In this document: piece by piece, positions 1 through 5,058 of the stretch
How the letters are laid out: every line of letters begins with the position of its first letter
Position numbering within the stretch: position 1 is the stretch's first letter
Assembly (NCBI GenBank): GCA_035531535.1
Contig: DATKSV010000103.1
Coordinates: forward strand, 1-6,229
Source of the DNA: AG-12 sp035531535
GTDB taxonomy: Bacteria > Chloroflexota > Dormibacteria > Aeolococcales > Bog-877
DNA length: 6,229 bases
Direction: 5' to 3'
Made by a program: the position numbers and the translations under genes
The notes under the pieces: generated by a model
Seen by the model: only the letters and a program-made list of their open reading frames with translations
The model's database searches: none
Told to the model about the DNA's origin: nothing

Positions 1-1
1 A

Positions 2-91
2 GTGGTCATCGCAGCCACCCTGATCGTCACCATCCCCGCTCTCTCCAGCGGAGTTCGGCGGCATCCAACTGAGCTCTCCGAACGCGGGTAG
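2..91 (+). CDS. Possible 3' end of a plus-strand membrane protein gene (partial)
   Basis: An open frame enters from the left edge and stops at TAG 89-91. It encodes about 29 residues: a hydrophobic run (VVIAATLIVTIPAL) followed by a polar, charged tail (SSGVRRHPTELSERG). This looks like the last membrane helix and cytoplasmic tail of a membrane protein. It overlaps the end of the minus-strand gene at 27-566 by 65 bases in convergent orientation, which is a long overlap for two real genes, so one of the two ends may be an artefact. Too little is visible to name a family. Confidence 0.3.
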   Translation: MVIAATLIVTIPALSSGVRRHPTELSERG

Positions 92-566
92 CCCGGATCT
101 CCCAGCGGGTTATCCAACCGTAGACTCGTGGCGACCTCCCCGCCACCCAATCAACGGCCTCCCACACGAGCCAGGTGAACGCTCCCGCCGCAGCGATAAT
201 GAGGGTTGTGTCCGCAGCGGACAGTCCTCTGCCCACCGCCTCGACGATCGCGAGGATCCCGGGGAAGGGGATGGTGTACGCCAAAGAGGGGTTGTTGGCC
301 ACCTGAGATCGGATTGCGCGCTCTCCCACAGTTCGGGCTCTGAAGGTGTGGTGTAGCCCCTCCCAGCCGAGTGTCGACACCACAGCGGACCCGACTCCCA
401 CGACCAGAGCCTCCGGCAAAGTCGCAGCGCCGATGGCAACAGCGCCTCCGGCCACCAAGCCCAGCACCGCGGGCCGACAGCGCAGGAGCACTCGGTCTCG
501 CAGGGGGCGAAGGAGCACCGGCCCTCCCGCCTGGTCGGCCCTCCGCACCCATCTGGATCCCGTCAC
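27..566 (-). CDS. Hypothetical two-pass membrane protein, 179 aa
   Basis: I do not recognise the family. The protein starts with a basic stretch, then a long glycine/alanine-rich hydrophobic region at about residues 33-66. A hydrophilic central part (about 67-95) follows, then a mildly hydrophobic stretch (SLAYTIPFPGILAIVEAVG, about 94-112). A second clear membrane segment lies at about 119-141 (TLIIAAAGAFTWLVWEAVDWV). The C-terminus is a basic amphipathic helix (IRATRVRRAQLDAAELRWRERGW). The start is GTG at 566, preceded by a purine-rich AGGGGCGGG. It lies 177 bases downstream of the larger membrane protein gene on the same strand and could be read from that operon. I see no clear promoter or terminator between them. 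Third codon positions are GC-rich as expected for real coding sequence. Function unknown. Confidence 0.6.
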   Translation of the reverse strand: MTGSRWVRRADQAGGPVLLRPLRDRVLLRCRPAVLGLVAGGAVAIGAATLPEALVVGVGSAVVSTLGWEGLHHTFRARTVGERAIRSQVANNPSLAYTIPFPGILAIVEAVGRGLSAADTTLIIAAAGAFTWLVWEAVDWVAGRSPRVYGWITRWEIRATRVRRAQLDAAELRWRERGW

Positions 567-743
567 TGTCTAACCCGCCCCTGCCCGGCTGGACGCTGCG
601 TCACCAAAGTATGCGGCACCTTCCCCCAATGCGGCGCACCGTGCGATGACTGAGTCGAATGACGGCAGCGCCTCTGGATGATTCCTGCCCGTTGATCCGA
701 CTGGTGGAATGGGCAGGCACTGCTCTCCGCCTACTGAGTGGAA

Positions 744-2231
744 TCAGGTTTCCGGCAAGGCTGAACGGTGCTTCGTGGCGCGCGACAACCTGGAGGCGCC
801 CACCGTTAGAAGGACGGCCACCGGAATCAGGAACGGGCCAATGCTCAAAAGTCCGACCAGACACTCCAGCCATACCAGACCGACCGACATCCCGATGGCC
901 ACAAAGGACCAGCGAAGAGGGCGGCCATTGGCGGCCCGCAGAGCTACGAAACACACGACGGATAGCAGTAGCGGCACGCCCACCAACAGCAAGGCGTAGT
1001 AGCCGCCTGCTGCGAATAGGGTGGACGTGCTGGTAGCGGAAATGTACCGGCCACCGGCCGAAAGGGTCGACGACCCAGTCTGATAGAAGGGCAACAGGAG
1101 CGCCCCGAGTACCAGCAGAGAACTCCACACCACCGCCGCCAGGGCCCATCCAGCGCCGCGGGAGCGGGTGGCGAACGCCGGCCACCTGACCGCCCTCGCG
1201 GCACCCAGCGTCAGCAGAACGGGGACCGGCAGCAGGAGCGCGCCGACCGTCGAGATTGTGAAGGCGAAGTCGACCCAGGCTAGTCCCACCAATATCCACG
1301 TGGCGTGACGCGCCCACGGTGGGCCTCGCCTGCTGGCAAGCCACAGCGCCACGAATCCCGCCAGGGCCAAGAGGAGCGTCGCGCCAAGTGGGAAGAGCAG
1401 CAGGAAGCTGCCCTTGGTGGCGATCATCGAGTGGGAGACCAAGCTTGCGCCTTGGGCCGTGATCAGGCCTCGTGGTCCACGGGTCACCGACCTGACCACC
1501 GTCTCGTGATAGGGAAAGACCGCGGCGCCCGCCATGGCGAAACAGCCCCAGGCGACGGCCCCCAACGCCCAGGCGGACCGTCCCAGGAGTTGACCGGCGC
1601 TTCTCCAGAAGCTCGGCCCGGCGGTGCCCACAGTCAGCAACACCGGCACCGGGATCAGGAATATGCCGATCGTGGGAATCGTCAGCAGGAATGCCGCCCA
1701 GGACAGAGCCACACAGGCCCACGCCGCCGCGGATGACCACCAAAGGTCGCGTCTGAGGGCCAACTGCGAAGCCACCAGGCAGGCCACCGAGAGGACTAAG
1801 GGAATTCCGAAGAAGACAGCCACGAATGCAAAGCCCTTGACCGCCGCCAGCGAGTAAGTGGCCGTCCTGGTCACCTCTCCGGGGCCCCCTGATTCCGTGA
1901 ATTGATACGGCAGCAGCACGGCCCCCGCGATGAAGAGAAGACTCCAGCAGGTGGCCGCGATAGCCCACACGGGACCCCGATGGCGAGCAGCCGCGGCTGG
2001 CAGCGTGAATCCCCCGGCGCGGGGCCCCGCGGCGCCTCCATGCTCGCCACTCCTTTCCCCGCGGTGGAACAGCGAGCCGGCCAACGCGCTCATCCAGGCG
2101 TCAGCCGCACCGTCCACAAGGTCGACGACGAAGCTCGGGCTGAGAGGCACGGACGCCAGAGTGTCCGCCAGGTCGGGACCGTAGTCCCGTCGCCATCCAG
2201 GCGGGAAGAGATAGAGCCACCGGCGGTTCAC
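744..2231 (-). CDS. Polytopic membrane protein with three tandem 4-helix repeats, PadR-linked
   Basis: This is a 495-residue integral membrane protein. Residues 1-50 form a soluble head (RWLYLFPPGWRRDYGPDLADTL) like the short cytoplasmic prefix of PadR-associated permease-type proteins. A charged linker runs to about residue 85. Three copies of a unit of about 120 residues follow, at roughly 87-205, 219-345 and 359-480. Each copy has about four hydrophobic segments. Each carries the same landmarks: a first helix ending LLPYQ, VFPYHE or LLPFYQ; a middle helix containing LVLSVACLVA, LLLALAGFVAL or LLLSVVCFVAL; and a last helix ending FLIPVPVLLTVG, LLLPVPVLLTLG or FLIPVAVLLTVG. That predicts about 12 helices. 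I see no ATP-binding or catalytic motif. It starts with GTG 2231 inside the PadR stop codon (GTGA overlap), so translation is probably coupled and PadR likely controls it. A transport, sensing or stress role is inference only. Confidence 0.85.
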   Translation of the reverse strand: MNRRWLYLFPPGWRRDYGPDLADTLASVPLSPSFVVDLVDGAADAWMSALAGSLFHRGERSGEHGGAAGPRAGGFTLPAAAARHRGPVWAIAATCWSLLFIAGAVLLPYQFTESGGPGEVTRTATYSLAAVKGFAFVAVFFGIPLVLSVACLVASQLALRRDLWWSSAAAWACVALSWAAFLLTIPTIGIFLIPVPVLLTVGTAGPSFWRSAGQLLGRSAWALGAVAWGCFAMAGAAVFPYHETVVRSVTRGPRGLITAQGASLVSHSMIATKGSFLLLFPLGATLLLALAGFVALWLASRRGPPWARHATWILVGLAWVDFAFTISTVGALLLPVPVLLTLGAARAVRWPAFATRSRGAGWALAAVVWSSLLVLGALLLPFYQTGSSTLSAGGRYISATSTSTLFAAGGYYALLLVGVPLLLSVVCFVALRAANGRPLRWSFVAIGMSVGLVWLECLVGLLSIGPFLIPVAVLLTVGASRLSRATKHRSALPET

Positions 2232-2626
2232 GGGAGGAGTCCGCCCTGCAGGACTTCATCCGCAAAGGCGCGCAGGTCCGCGAACTCCCGGATCAAGATG
2301 GCCCGCCCGGAGGGAGTCAGCTGATAGGGGTGGCGGCGATCGCTGCTGGGGAGCCGCTCGATCCAGCCGCGGCTGTGCAACCGGGCAATCGCGCCATAGA
2401 GAGTGCCGGGTCCCATGCGCACCCCGGCGGCCTCCTGGACGTCCTGCATGATCGCGTAGCCATGCTTCGGGCCAGCCGCGAGGCTGGCCAGCACGTACAG
2501 CGCGGAGTCGGCAAACCGGCCCAGTCCGGAGATGTCCCTGGAAACGCCCGCATCCGATGCTGATATATCGATGGCAGTAGCATAGAGATCAGCGATGGAA
2601 GTGTCAAGTGTTCTGTCACGGCGCAC
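2228..2626 (-). CDS. PadR-family transcriptional regulator
   Basis: A winged-helix DNA-binding repressor of the PadR type, minimal form without a long C-terminal dimerisation domain. The hallmark sequences are LGRFADSALYVLASLAAGP, KHGYAIMQDVQ, GVRMGPGTLYGAIARLHSRG and the wing DRRHPYQLTPSGR. The domain begins at the CTG codon at 2524 (98 residues to the stop). The nearest conventional in-frame start is GTG 2626, used here as the outer bound. A well-formed promoter (2579-2607) lies between the two, and an AGGGA sits 10 bases before CTG 2524, so the true start is probably CTG 2524. The longer frame to 2710 runs into a decayed exonuclease and is not part of this gene. It overlaps the following membrane protein gene by GTGA. 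PadR proteins commonly repress their own operon and the membrane protein encoded beside them. Confidence 0.88.
   Translation of the reverse strand: MRRDRTLDTSIADLYATAIDISASDAGVSRDISGLGRFADSALYVLASLAAGPKHGYAIMQDVQEAAGVRMGPGTLYGAIARLHSRGWIERLPSSDRRHPYQLTPSGRAILIREFADLRAFADEVLQGGLLP
2559..2593. promoter_or_regulatory. Imperfect inverted repeat flanking the -10 box, candidate PadR operator
   Basis: The arms are GCTGATATAT (2559-2568) and AGAGATCAGC (2584-2593), which pair at 8 of 10 positions around a 15-base spacer. The left arm includes the 8-base palindrome GATATATC (2562-2569). The repeat surrounds the -10 element at 2579-2584, so a bound dimer would block polymerase. Assignment to PadR is inference from position and symmetry. 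Confidence 0.45.
2579..2607 (-). promoter_or_regulatory. Promoter of the PadR-membrane protein operon
   Basis: Read on the minus strand, a perfect -35 TTGACA (2602-2607) is followed after exactly 17 bases by a -10 TATGCT (2579-2584). This predicts transcription starting near 2572 and a leader of about 50 bases before CTG 2524. It sits inside the longest reading of the PadR frame, which argues against the upstream start codons. Confidence 0.7.
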
Positions 2627-2707
2627 TCGCCCGCGTTGACCGACCTCGGCCTGGCGCTGGCGTCCAGACCGCGGCCGCCGCGGCACCGACCGGGGCAAGC
2701 CCCGCCA

Positions 2708-3282
2708 CACCGCGTCCTTCCGGCGCAGATAGGCGGCGCAACCGGCTGCTTGGTCGCGTGCCGCTCCGACCTAGAGGTCACGTAGGGAAGTTGCCGTAGC
2801 GGGGCCAGGTCAGGGTATCGCGCCGCTGAGCGCATCGCGGGCTTCCCGCAGCACCGCGTGGTGCGCCCGGCAGGCGTCGGCGAAAGCGCCACGGCCCGAG
2901 CGGTACCGCTCCCCCTGGCGATCGAGAATCAACGGATCGAAGATGGGACCCACCGGGCGACCGGGCCGGGACTCCAGCAAAGGGCCTCCGTGGCGGCGGC
3001 CCGCCCGATCCGGCAGGGTGAAGTCCTAGCTGGCGTTGTAGGTCACGACCGCGGTCCCCGCCGCCAGAGCTGTGACCAGCGCCCCCAGGATCTCGGCCAT
3101 CGCGTCCGACGCTGGCCCGCCTGTGCCCGTCTCACTTCCGTGGTGATGCCGTGGACGGCCGTGCCCCCCTCCGGGATCGCGATGCCAGGGTCGGCCGATC
3201 AGCTCAGTTCGCTCGCGCCCCCATCGCTCAGGTATGCGGTCACGATCCGCCGGCTCATCGCAGTGATCTGCGAGCCGTTACC
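2708..3282 (-). pseudogene. Decayed DnaQ-like 3'-5' exonuclease (epsilon-type)
   Basis: Pieces of one exonuclease can be read in order on the minus strand, but in several frames. Piece one (about 3282-3113) has RIVTAYLSDGG, then a TGA (3199-3201), then ADPGIAIPEGGTAVHGITTE, typical of epsilon-type exonucleases. Piece two (about 3112-2810) is shifted: SDAMAEILGALVTAL, VVTYNAS, a TAG (3026-3028) where Tyr or Phe is expected, DFTLPDR, then PIFDPLILDR and RYRSGRGAF. Piece three (about 2830-2760, shifted) has RYPDLAPL. Piece four (about 2734-2708, shifted) has AYLRRKDAV, the usual tail. The N-terminal DxE motif is missing, and the final HDxxxD region reads ARDALSGA, with H and D lost. The protein cannot be active. 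Its 5' end abuts the antitoxin stop codon. Family assignment is by remembered motifs and is fairly firm. Confidence 0.75.
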
Positions 3283-3295
3283 ACCTGGACCGCGG

Positions 3296-3604
3296 TCAGG
3301 TCCCCAAACGGGCTTCCAGGGCCTCGCGGGCAAGCTGGGAGACCGTCTTGCCCTCGTCGGCAGCCACCCTCGCGGCGCGCTCACGCACCGCCGCGGCCAC
3401 TCGGAATGCGATTTGCGGTGACTTGGCAGCGTTGCCGGACAAGGAGGGCCGGCCCCCCACCCGGCGGACTTCCCCGACGATCGCCTGAGCCACGGCTGGA
3501 GTGATCCGGGTGCCGTCGGCCAAACGGTAATCGTCGCGTTCGAGATCGATGTCCGACCCCTTGGCGGCGTCGTTGCTGACCTGGGATCCGCGTCGCTTCG
3601 TCAT
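3296..3604 (-). CDS. Ribbon-helix-helix antitoxin-like protein
   Basis: 102 residues. The C-terminal part is a ribbon-helix-helix DNA-binding fold: a beta strand PQIAFRV (63-69), a helix AAVRERAARVAADE, a turn GKT, and a helix VSQLAREALEARL. The N-terminal 60 residues are acidic and probably flexible (DIDLERDDYRLADGTRITPAVAQAIVGEV), followed by a conserved-looking GGRPSLSG hinge. This is the layout of antitoxins that wrap the toxin with one end and bind their own promoter with the other. The ATG at 3604 overlaps the toxin stop (ATGA). A strong ribosome binding site, GGAGGGA (3611-3617), lies seven bases before it inside the toxin gene, which would favour antitoxin over toxin synthesis. The exonuclease remnant starts directly after the stop. 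DNA-binding role is family knowledge; partnership is inferred from overlap. Confidence 0.78.
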   Translation of the reverse strand: MTKRRGSQVSNDAAKGSDIDLERDDYRLADGTRITPAVAQAIVGEVRRVGGRPSLSGNAAKSPQIAFRVAAAVRERAARVAADEGKTVSQLAREALEARLGT

Positions 3605-3855
3605 GAACTCTCCCTCCGATAGTGGGTGGGCATTACGTGCAGGACCAGCATCACCGGATCAGGGTCGTGGGCCCCTTGGACCTCGACCGCCACAATCTCC
3701 AGCTCGCGCCCTCGCTCATCGGGGCCGACCCACAGCCAACCTGGGCTGCGATGCGAGGTCGCAACTCCAGTTGGCGACGTTCGCGCCATCACTACGCTGA
3801 CCGAAGCTCTCCCGACCCGGTGGCGACGTGCGGCCTTGGTCAACCGGATCTCCAA
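3601..3855 (-). CDS. Small toxin-like protein of a toxin-antitoxin pair
   Basis: 84 residues, basic N-terminus (MEIRLTKAARRHRVGRA), then beta-rich segments WLWVGPDERGRELEIVAVEV (40-59) and VMLVLHVMPTHYRR (68-81). The pattern of an N-terminal helix with arginine and histidine, a 'VGPDxxGRxLEIVAVE' hairpin and a closing 'HVMP' strand matches a compact BrnT/RelE-like class often encoded just before a ribbon-helix-helix antitoxin in high-GC bacteria. I cannot name the exact family or the target; RNA cleavage would be a guess. The TTG start at 3855 lies almost at the predicted transcription start, so translation could be leaderless. A second in-frame TTG at 3843 is preceded by GGAG with six-base spacing and would give 80 residues. 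Toxin precedes antitoxin, with a four-base overlap. Confidence 0.65.
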   Translation of the reverse strand: MEIRLTKAARRHRVGRASVSVVMARTSPTGVATSHRSPGWLWVGPDERGRELEIVAVEVQGAHDPDPVMLVLHVMPTHYRRESS

Positions 3856-3860
3856 TACAC

Positions 3861-3889
3861 ATTCTGTCAGACACCGGCGCTTGTGTCAA
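3861..3889 (-). promoter_or_regulatory. Promoter of the toxin-antitoxin operon
   Basis: On the minus strand a perfect -35 TTGACA (3884-3889) is separated by 17 bases from a -10 CAGAAT (3861-3866, 4 of 6 matches to TATAAT). Transcription would start around 3854, at or within the TTG start codon of the toxin-like gene. Confidence 0.6.
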
Positions 3890-3893
3890 ACAG
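3864..3893. promoter_or_regulatory. Inverted repeat over the toxin-antitoxin promoter, candidate operator
   Basis: The arms CTGTCAGACAC (3864-3874) and GTGTCAAACAG (3883-3893) are complementary at 9 of 11 positions with an 8-base spacer. One arm covers the -35 box and the other touches the -10 box. This is the arrangement expected for auto-repression by the ribbon-helix-helix antitoxin. The binding itself is inference. Confidence 0.6.
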
Positions 3894-4099
3894 AACCTCA
3901 AGCTGAGTGTGAGGCGGGTCTCGCGGCCGGACCGGGCCGCACGGGTCGCCATACCGGCACACAGCGAGGGCCCCGTGATCAGCCTTGCGATCTGCGCTAC
4001 AGGCCCCGGAACTCCCCGCTCCACCCGCTGCGGGGCAGTCCTCGGGTGTCCGGAACGCCTCCAGTCACTCACACCATGACCGGCACGACTGGGGGCTTC
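3894..4099. other. Intergenic region without a recognised gene
   Basis: About 200 bases between the toxin-antitoxin promoter and the small hypothetical gene. Open frames crossing it look like chance frames. A GC-rich hairpin with arms CCCCGC (4014-4019) and GCGGGG (4030-4035) lies downstream of the 4100-4345 gene, but it lacks a T-run and is weak as a terminator. Confidence 0.5.
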
Positions 4100-4345
4100 C
4101 TACAGCGTCGTCCAATAACCGTCCTCCCGGCTGACCCACCAGACCTCACCCCCCGCCAGCTCGTTCCAGGGAGACCACGGCGCCGGCGGAAGTCCATCCG
4201 GTTGAACGGGCAGGTGCCTGTGTGCGCCCGGCCTGCCTGGCTCCCACCGAAGCGACAGCGCCAAGCCTTCGGCCAACCGGCCCACGTCCAGCGGCGCGTC
4301 TGGATGGCTTGGGTAGCCGGTCCAAACCGGCCCAAACTTTGCCAT
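4100..4345 (-). CDS. Small hypothetical protein, possibly 5'-truncated
   Basis: 81 residues from ATG 4345, rich in Trp and Pro, with DAPLDVGRLAEGLALSLRWEPG in the middle and an aromatic C-terminus (APWSPWNELAGGEVWWVSREDGYWTTL). Third positions are mostly G or C and the Trp/Gly/Pro-rich composition looks like real protein rather than a shadow frame. I do not recognise the family. No clear ribosome binding site precedes ATG 4345. The frame stays open upstream (SISPDQVA and on) into the IS21 terminus that starts near 4385, so the original gene may have been longer and lost its 5' end to the insertion. A soluble cytoplasmic protein is likely, as there is no signal peptide or membrane helix. Function unknown. 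Confidence 0.5.
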   Translation of the reverse strand: MAKFGPVWTGYPSHPDAPLDVGRLAEGLALSLRWEPGRPGAHRHLPVQPDGLPPAPWSPWNELAGGEVWWVSREDGYWTTL

Positions 4346-4389
4346 GGCCACCTGATCCGGAGAGATACTTGGCCCATGCGAAGGTGCCA

Positions 4390-4432
4390 GTGGCCAGGTC
4401 AAAGTAAGCACTGGTGGCCAACAAAAGTAAGC
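4390..4432 (+). repeat. Tandem terminal repeats of the IS21-like end
   Basis: Copy one (4390-4409) is GTGGCCAGGTCAAAGTAAGC and copy two (4414-4432) is GTGGCCAACAAAAGTAAGC. They share GTGGCCA and AAAGTAAGC exactly and differ only in the centre. They are spaced 24 bases apart start to start, as for multiple transposase-binding sites at one IS end. Confidence 0.7.
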
Positions 4433-4521
4433 GCCCTCCCGTGAGCTGAGCAGGATCGGGAAGGGCCCCAGGTGCGGGAAAGTGGTGGTGCTTTCATCCG
4501 CCCCACCGTCCGGGGGTCCCC

Positions 4522-4653
4522 ATGAAGAGTACGAGGGAGCAGTTGAACATTCTGGACGCATTCCATGAGATAGGCAGTTTCCGGGGCGCAGCCCGCCTTG
4601 GTGGTGTCAGTGACACCACCGCGAGGCGGGAGGCCGGGCGTTGGGCGTCAAGC
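4522..4653 (+). pseudogene. istA: istA fragment (IS21-family transposase N-terminus)
   Basis: The first 35-40 codons read MKSTREQLNILDAFHEIGSF, then RGAARLGGVSDTTARREAGRW. This matches the N-terminal helix-turn-helix of IS21-type IstA transposases (M-K-S-T-R-E-x-x-N-I-L-x-A, R-G-A-A). The DDE catalytic domain is missing, so it cannot transpose. The frame is not closed by a stop but continues in frame into the lipoprotein gene at 4681, so the whole open frame 4522-5058 is a chance fusion of 178 residues. Where IS sequence ends is uncertain; the residues after about RRQAATGGS belong to neither obvious family. Confidence 0.7.
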
Positions 4654-4680
4654 CGTCGCCAGGCGGCCACGGGGGGCAGC

Positions 4681-5058
4681 ATGTGCCATGAGACCAGCCA
4701 GGGAAGGCGTGTCGCTGGGGCCGTGCTGCTAGCCGCCATCACCCTGATGGCGGCCGGCTGCGGCGCGCTGCCTGACGGTGTGGTACGAGGCCAGGCAACT
4801 CCCTGCCCAGGGCCGGGGGCACTCCCCACCACATGGGCCGCGCTCAGGGTCCGAGTGCTCGACAACGGTCAGACCATCCGGTCGCGCCGCCTCACATCAC
4901 CCTGGCGTTTCGCGATCAGCTTGCCCCCCGGCGTGTACACGATCGAAGCCCCCGGGGACGCGTCGTCCCGGGTCCAGATCCGGGCGGGGAGTACGGTGAC
5001 GACTGCCCTGCCCGCGGACTGCGGATCGGCGGCGATCCCAGCCGCTATTCCGGGCTAG
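4681..5058 (+). CDS. Putative lipoprotein with a beta-sandwich-like domain
   Basis: 125 residues from ATG 4681. The N-terminus has a basic segment (QGRR) and a hydrophobic core AGAVLLAAITLMAAGC with a lipobox-like AAGC at Cys27, so the mature protein is probably lipid-anchored on the outer face of the membrane. The rest (about 50-118) resembles small carboxypeptidase-regulatory-like beta domains of high-GC lipoproteins: LRVRVLDNGQTI, WRFAISLPPGVYTIEAPG, VQIRAGSTVTTALPADC. Two cysteines (PCPG near 40 and the ADC near 113) could form a disulphide. A GGGGGG lies just before the ATG. The frame is open back to the istA fragment at 4522, so a fusion start is formally possible but would bury the signal peptide. 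It ends tail to tail with the recombinase gene. Role unknown. Confidence 0.65.
   Translation: MCHETSQGRRVAGAVLLAAITLMAAGCGALPDGVVRGQATPCPGPGALPTTWAALRVRVLDNGQTIRSRRLTSPWRFAISLPPGVYTIEAPGDASSRVQIRAGSTVTTALPADCGSAAIPAAIPG

Larger units (their letters stand above)
4385..4660 (+). mobile_element. Left-end remnant of an IS21-family insertion sequence
   Basis: The segment starts with TGCCAGTGGCCAGG at 4385 and carries two near-identical direct repeats of about 20 bases (4390-4409 and 4414-4432), each of the form GTGGCCA..AAAGTAAGC. Repeated terminal sequences like these are the transposase-binding sites of IS21-type elements. The start of istA follows at 4522. The rest of istA, all of istB and the right end are absent. 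The right boundary, somewhere after about 4620, cannot be fixed by eye. Confidence 0.7.

Noticed and set aside
685..717. CCTGCCC / GGGCAGG inverted repeat after the large membrane protein gene as a terminator
   Set aside because: The loop is about 20 bases and there is no T-run; too weak to call a terminator.
601..1968. A 455-codon minus-strand open frame largely overlapping the membrane protein gene
   Set aside because: It is rich in Arg, Gly and Pro with no family pattern, while the overlapping frame encodes an obvious repeated membrane protein; it is a GC-rich shadow frame.
2858..3421. A 187-codon plus-strand open frame over the exonuclease remnant
   Set aside because: The opposite strand shows ordered exonuclease motifs and the antitoxin end; the plus frame has no recognisable domain.
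3626..4444. A 272-codon plus-strand open frame
   Set aside because: It crosses the toxin gene, its promoter, the small hypothetical gene and the IS end, and its composition (Arg/Pro/Thr rich) looks like chance in GC-rich DNA.
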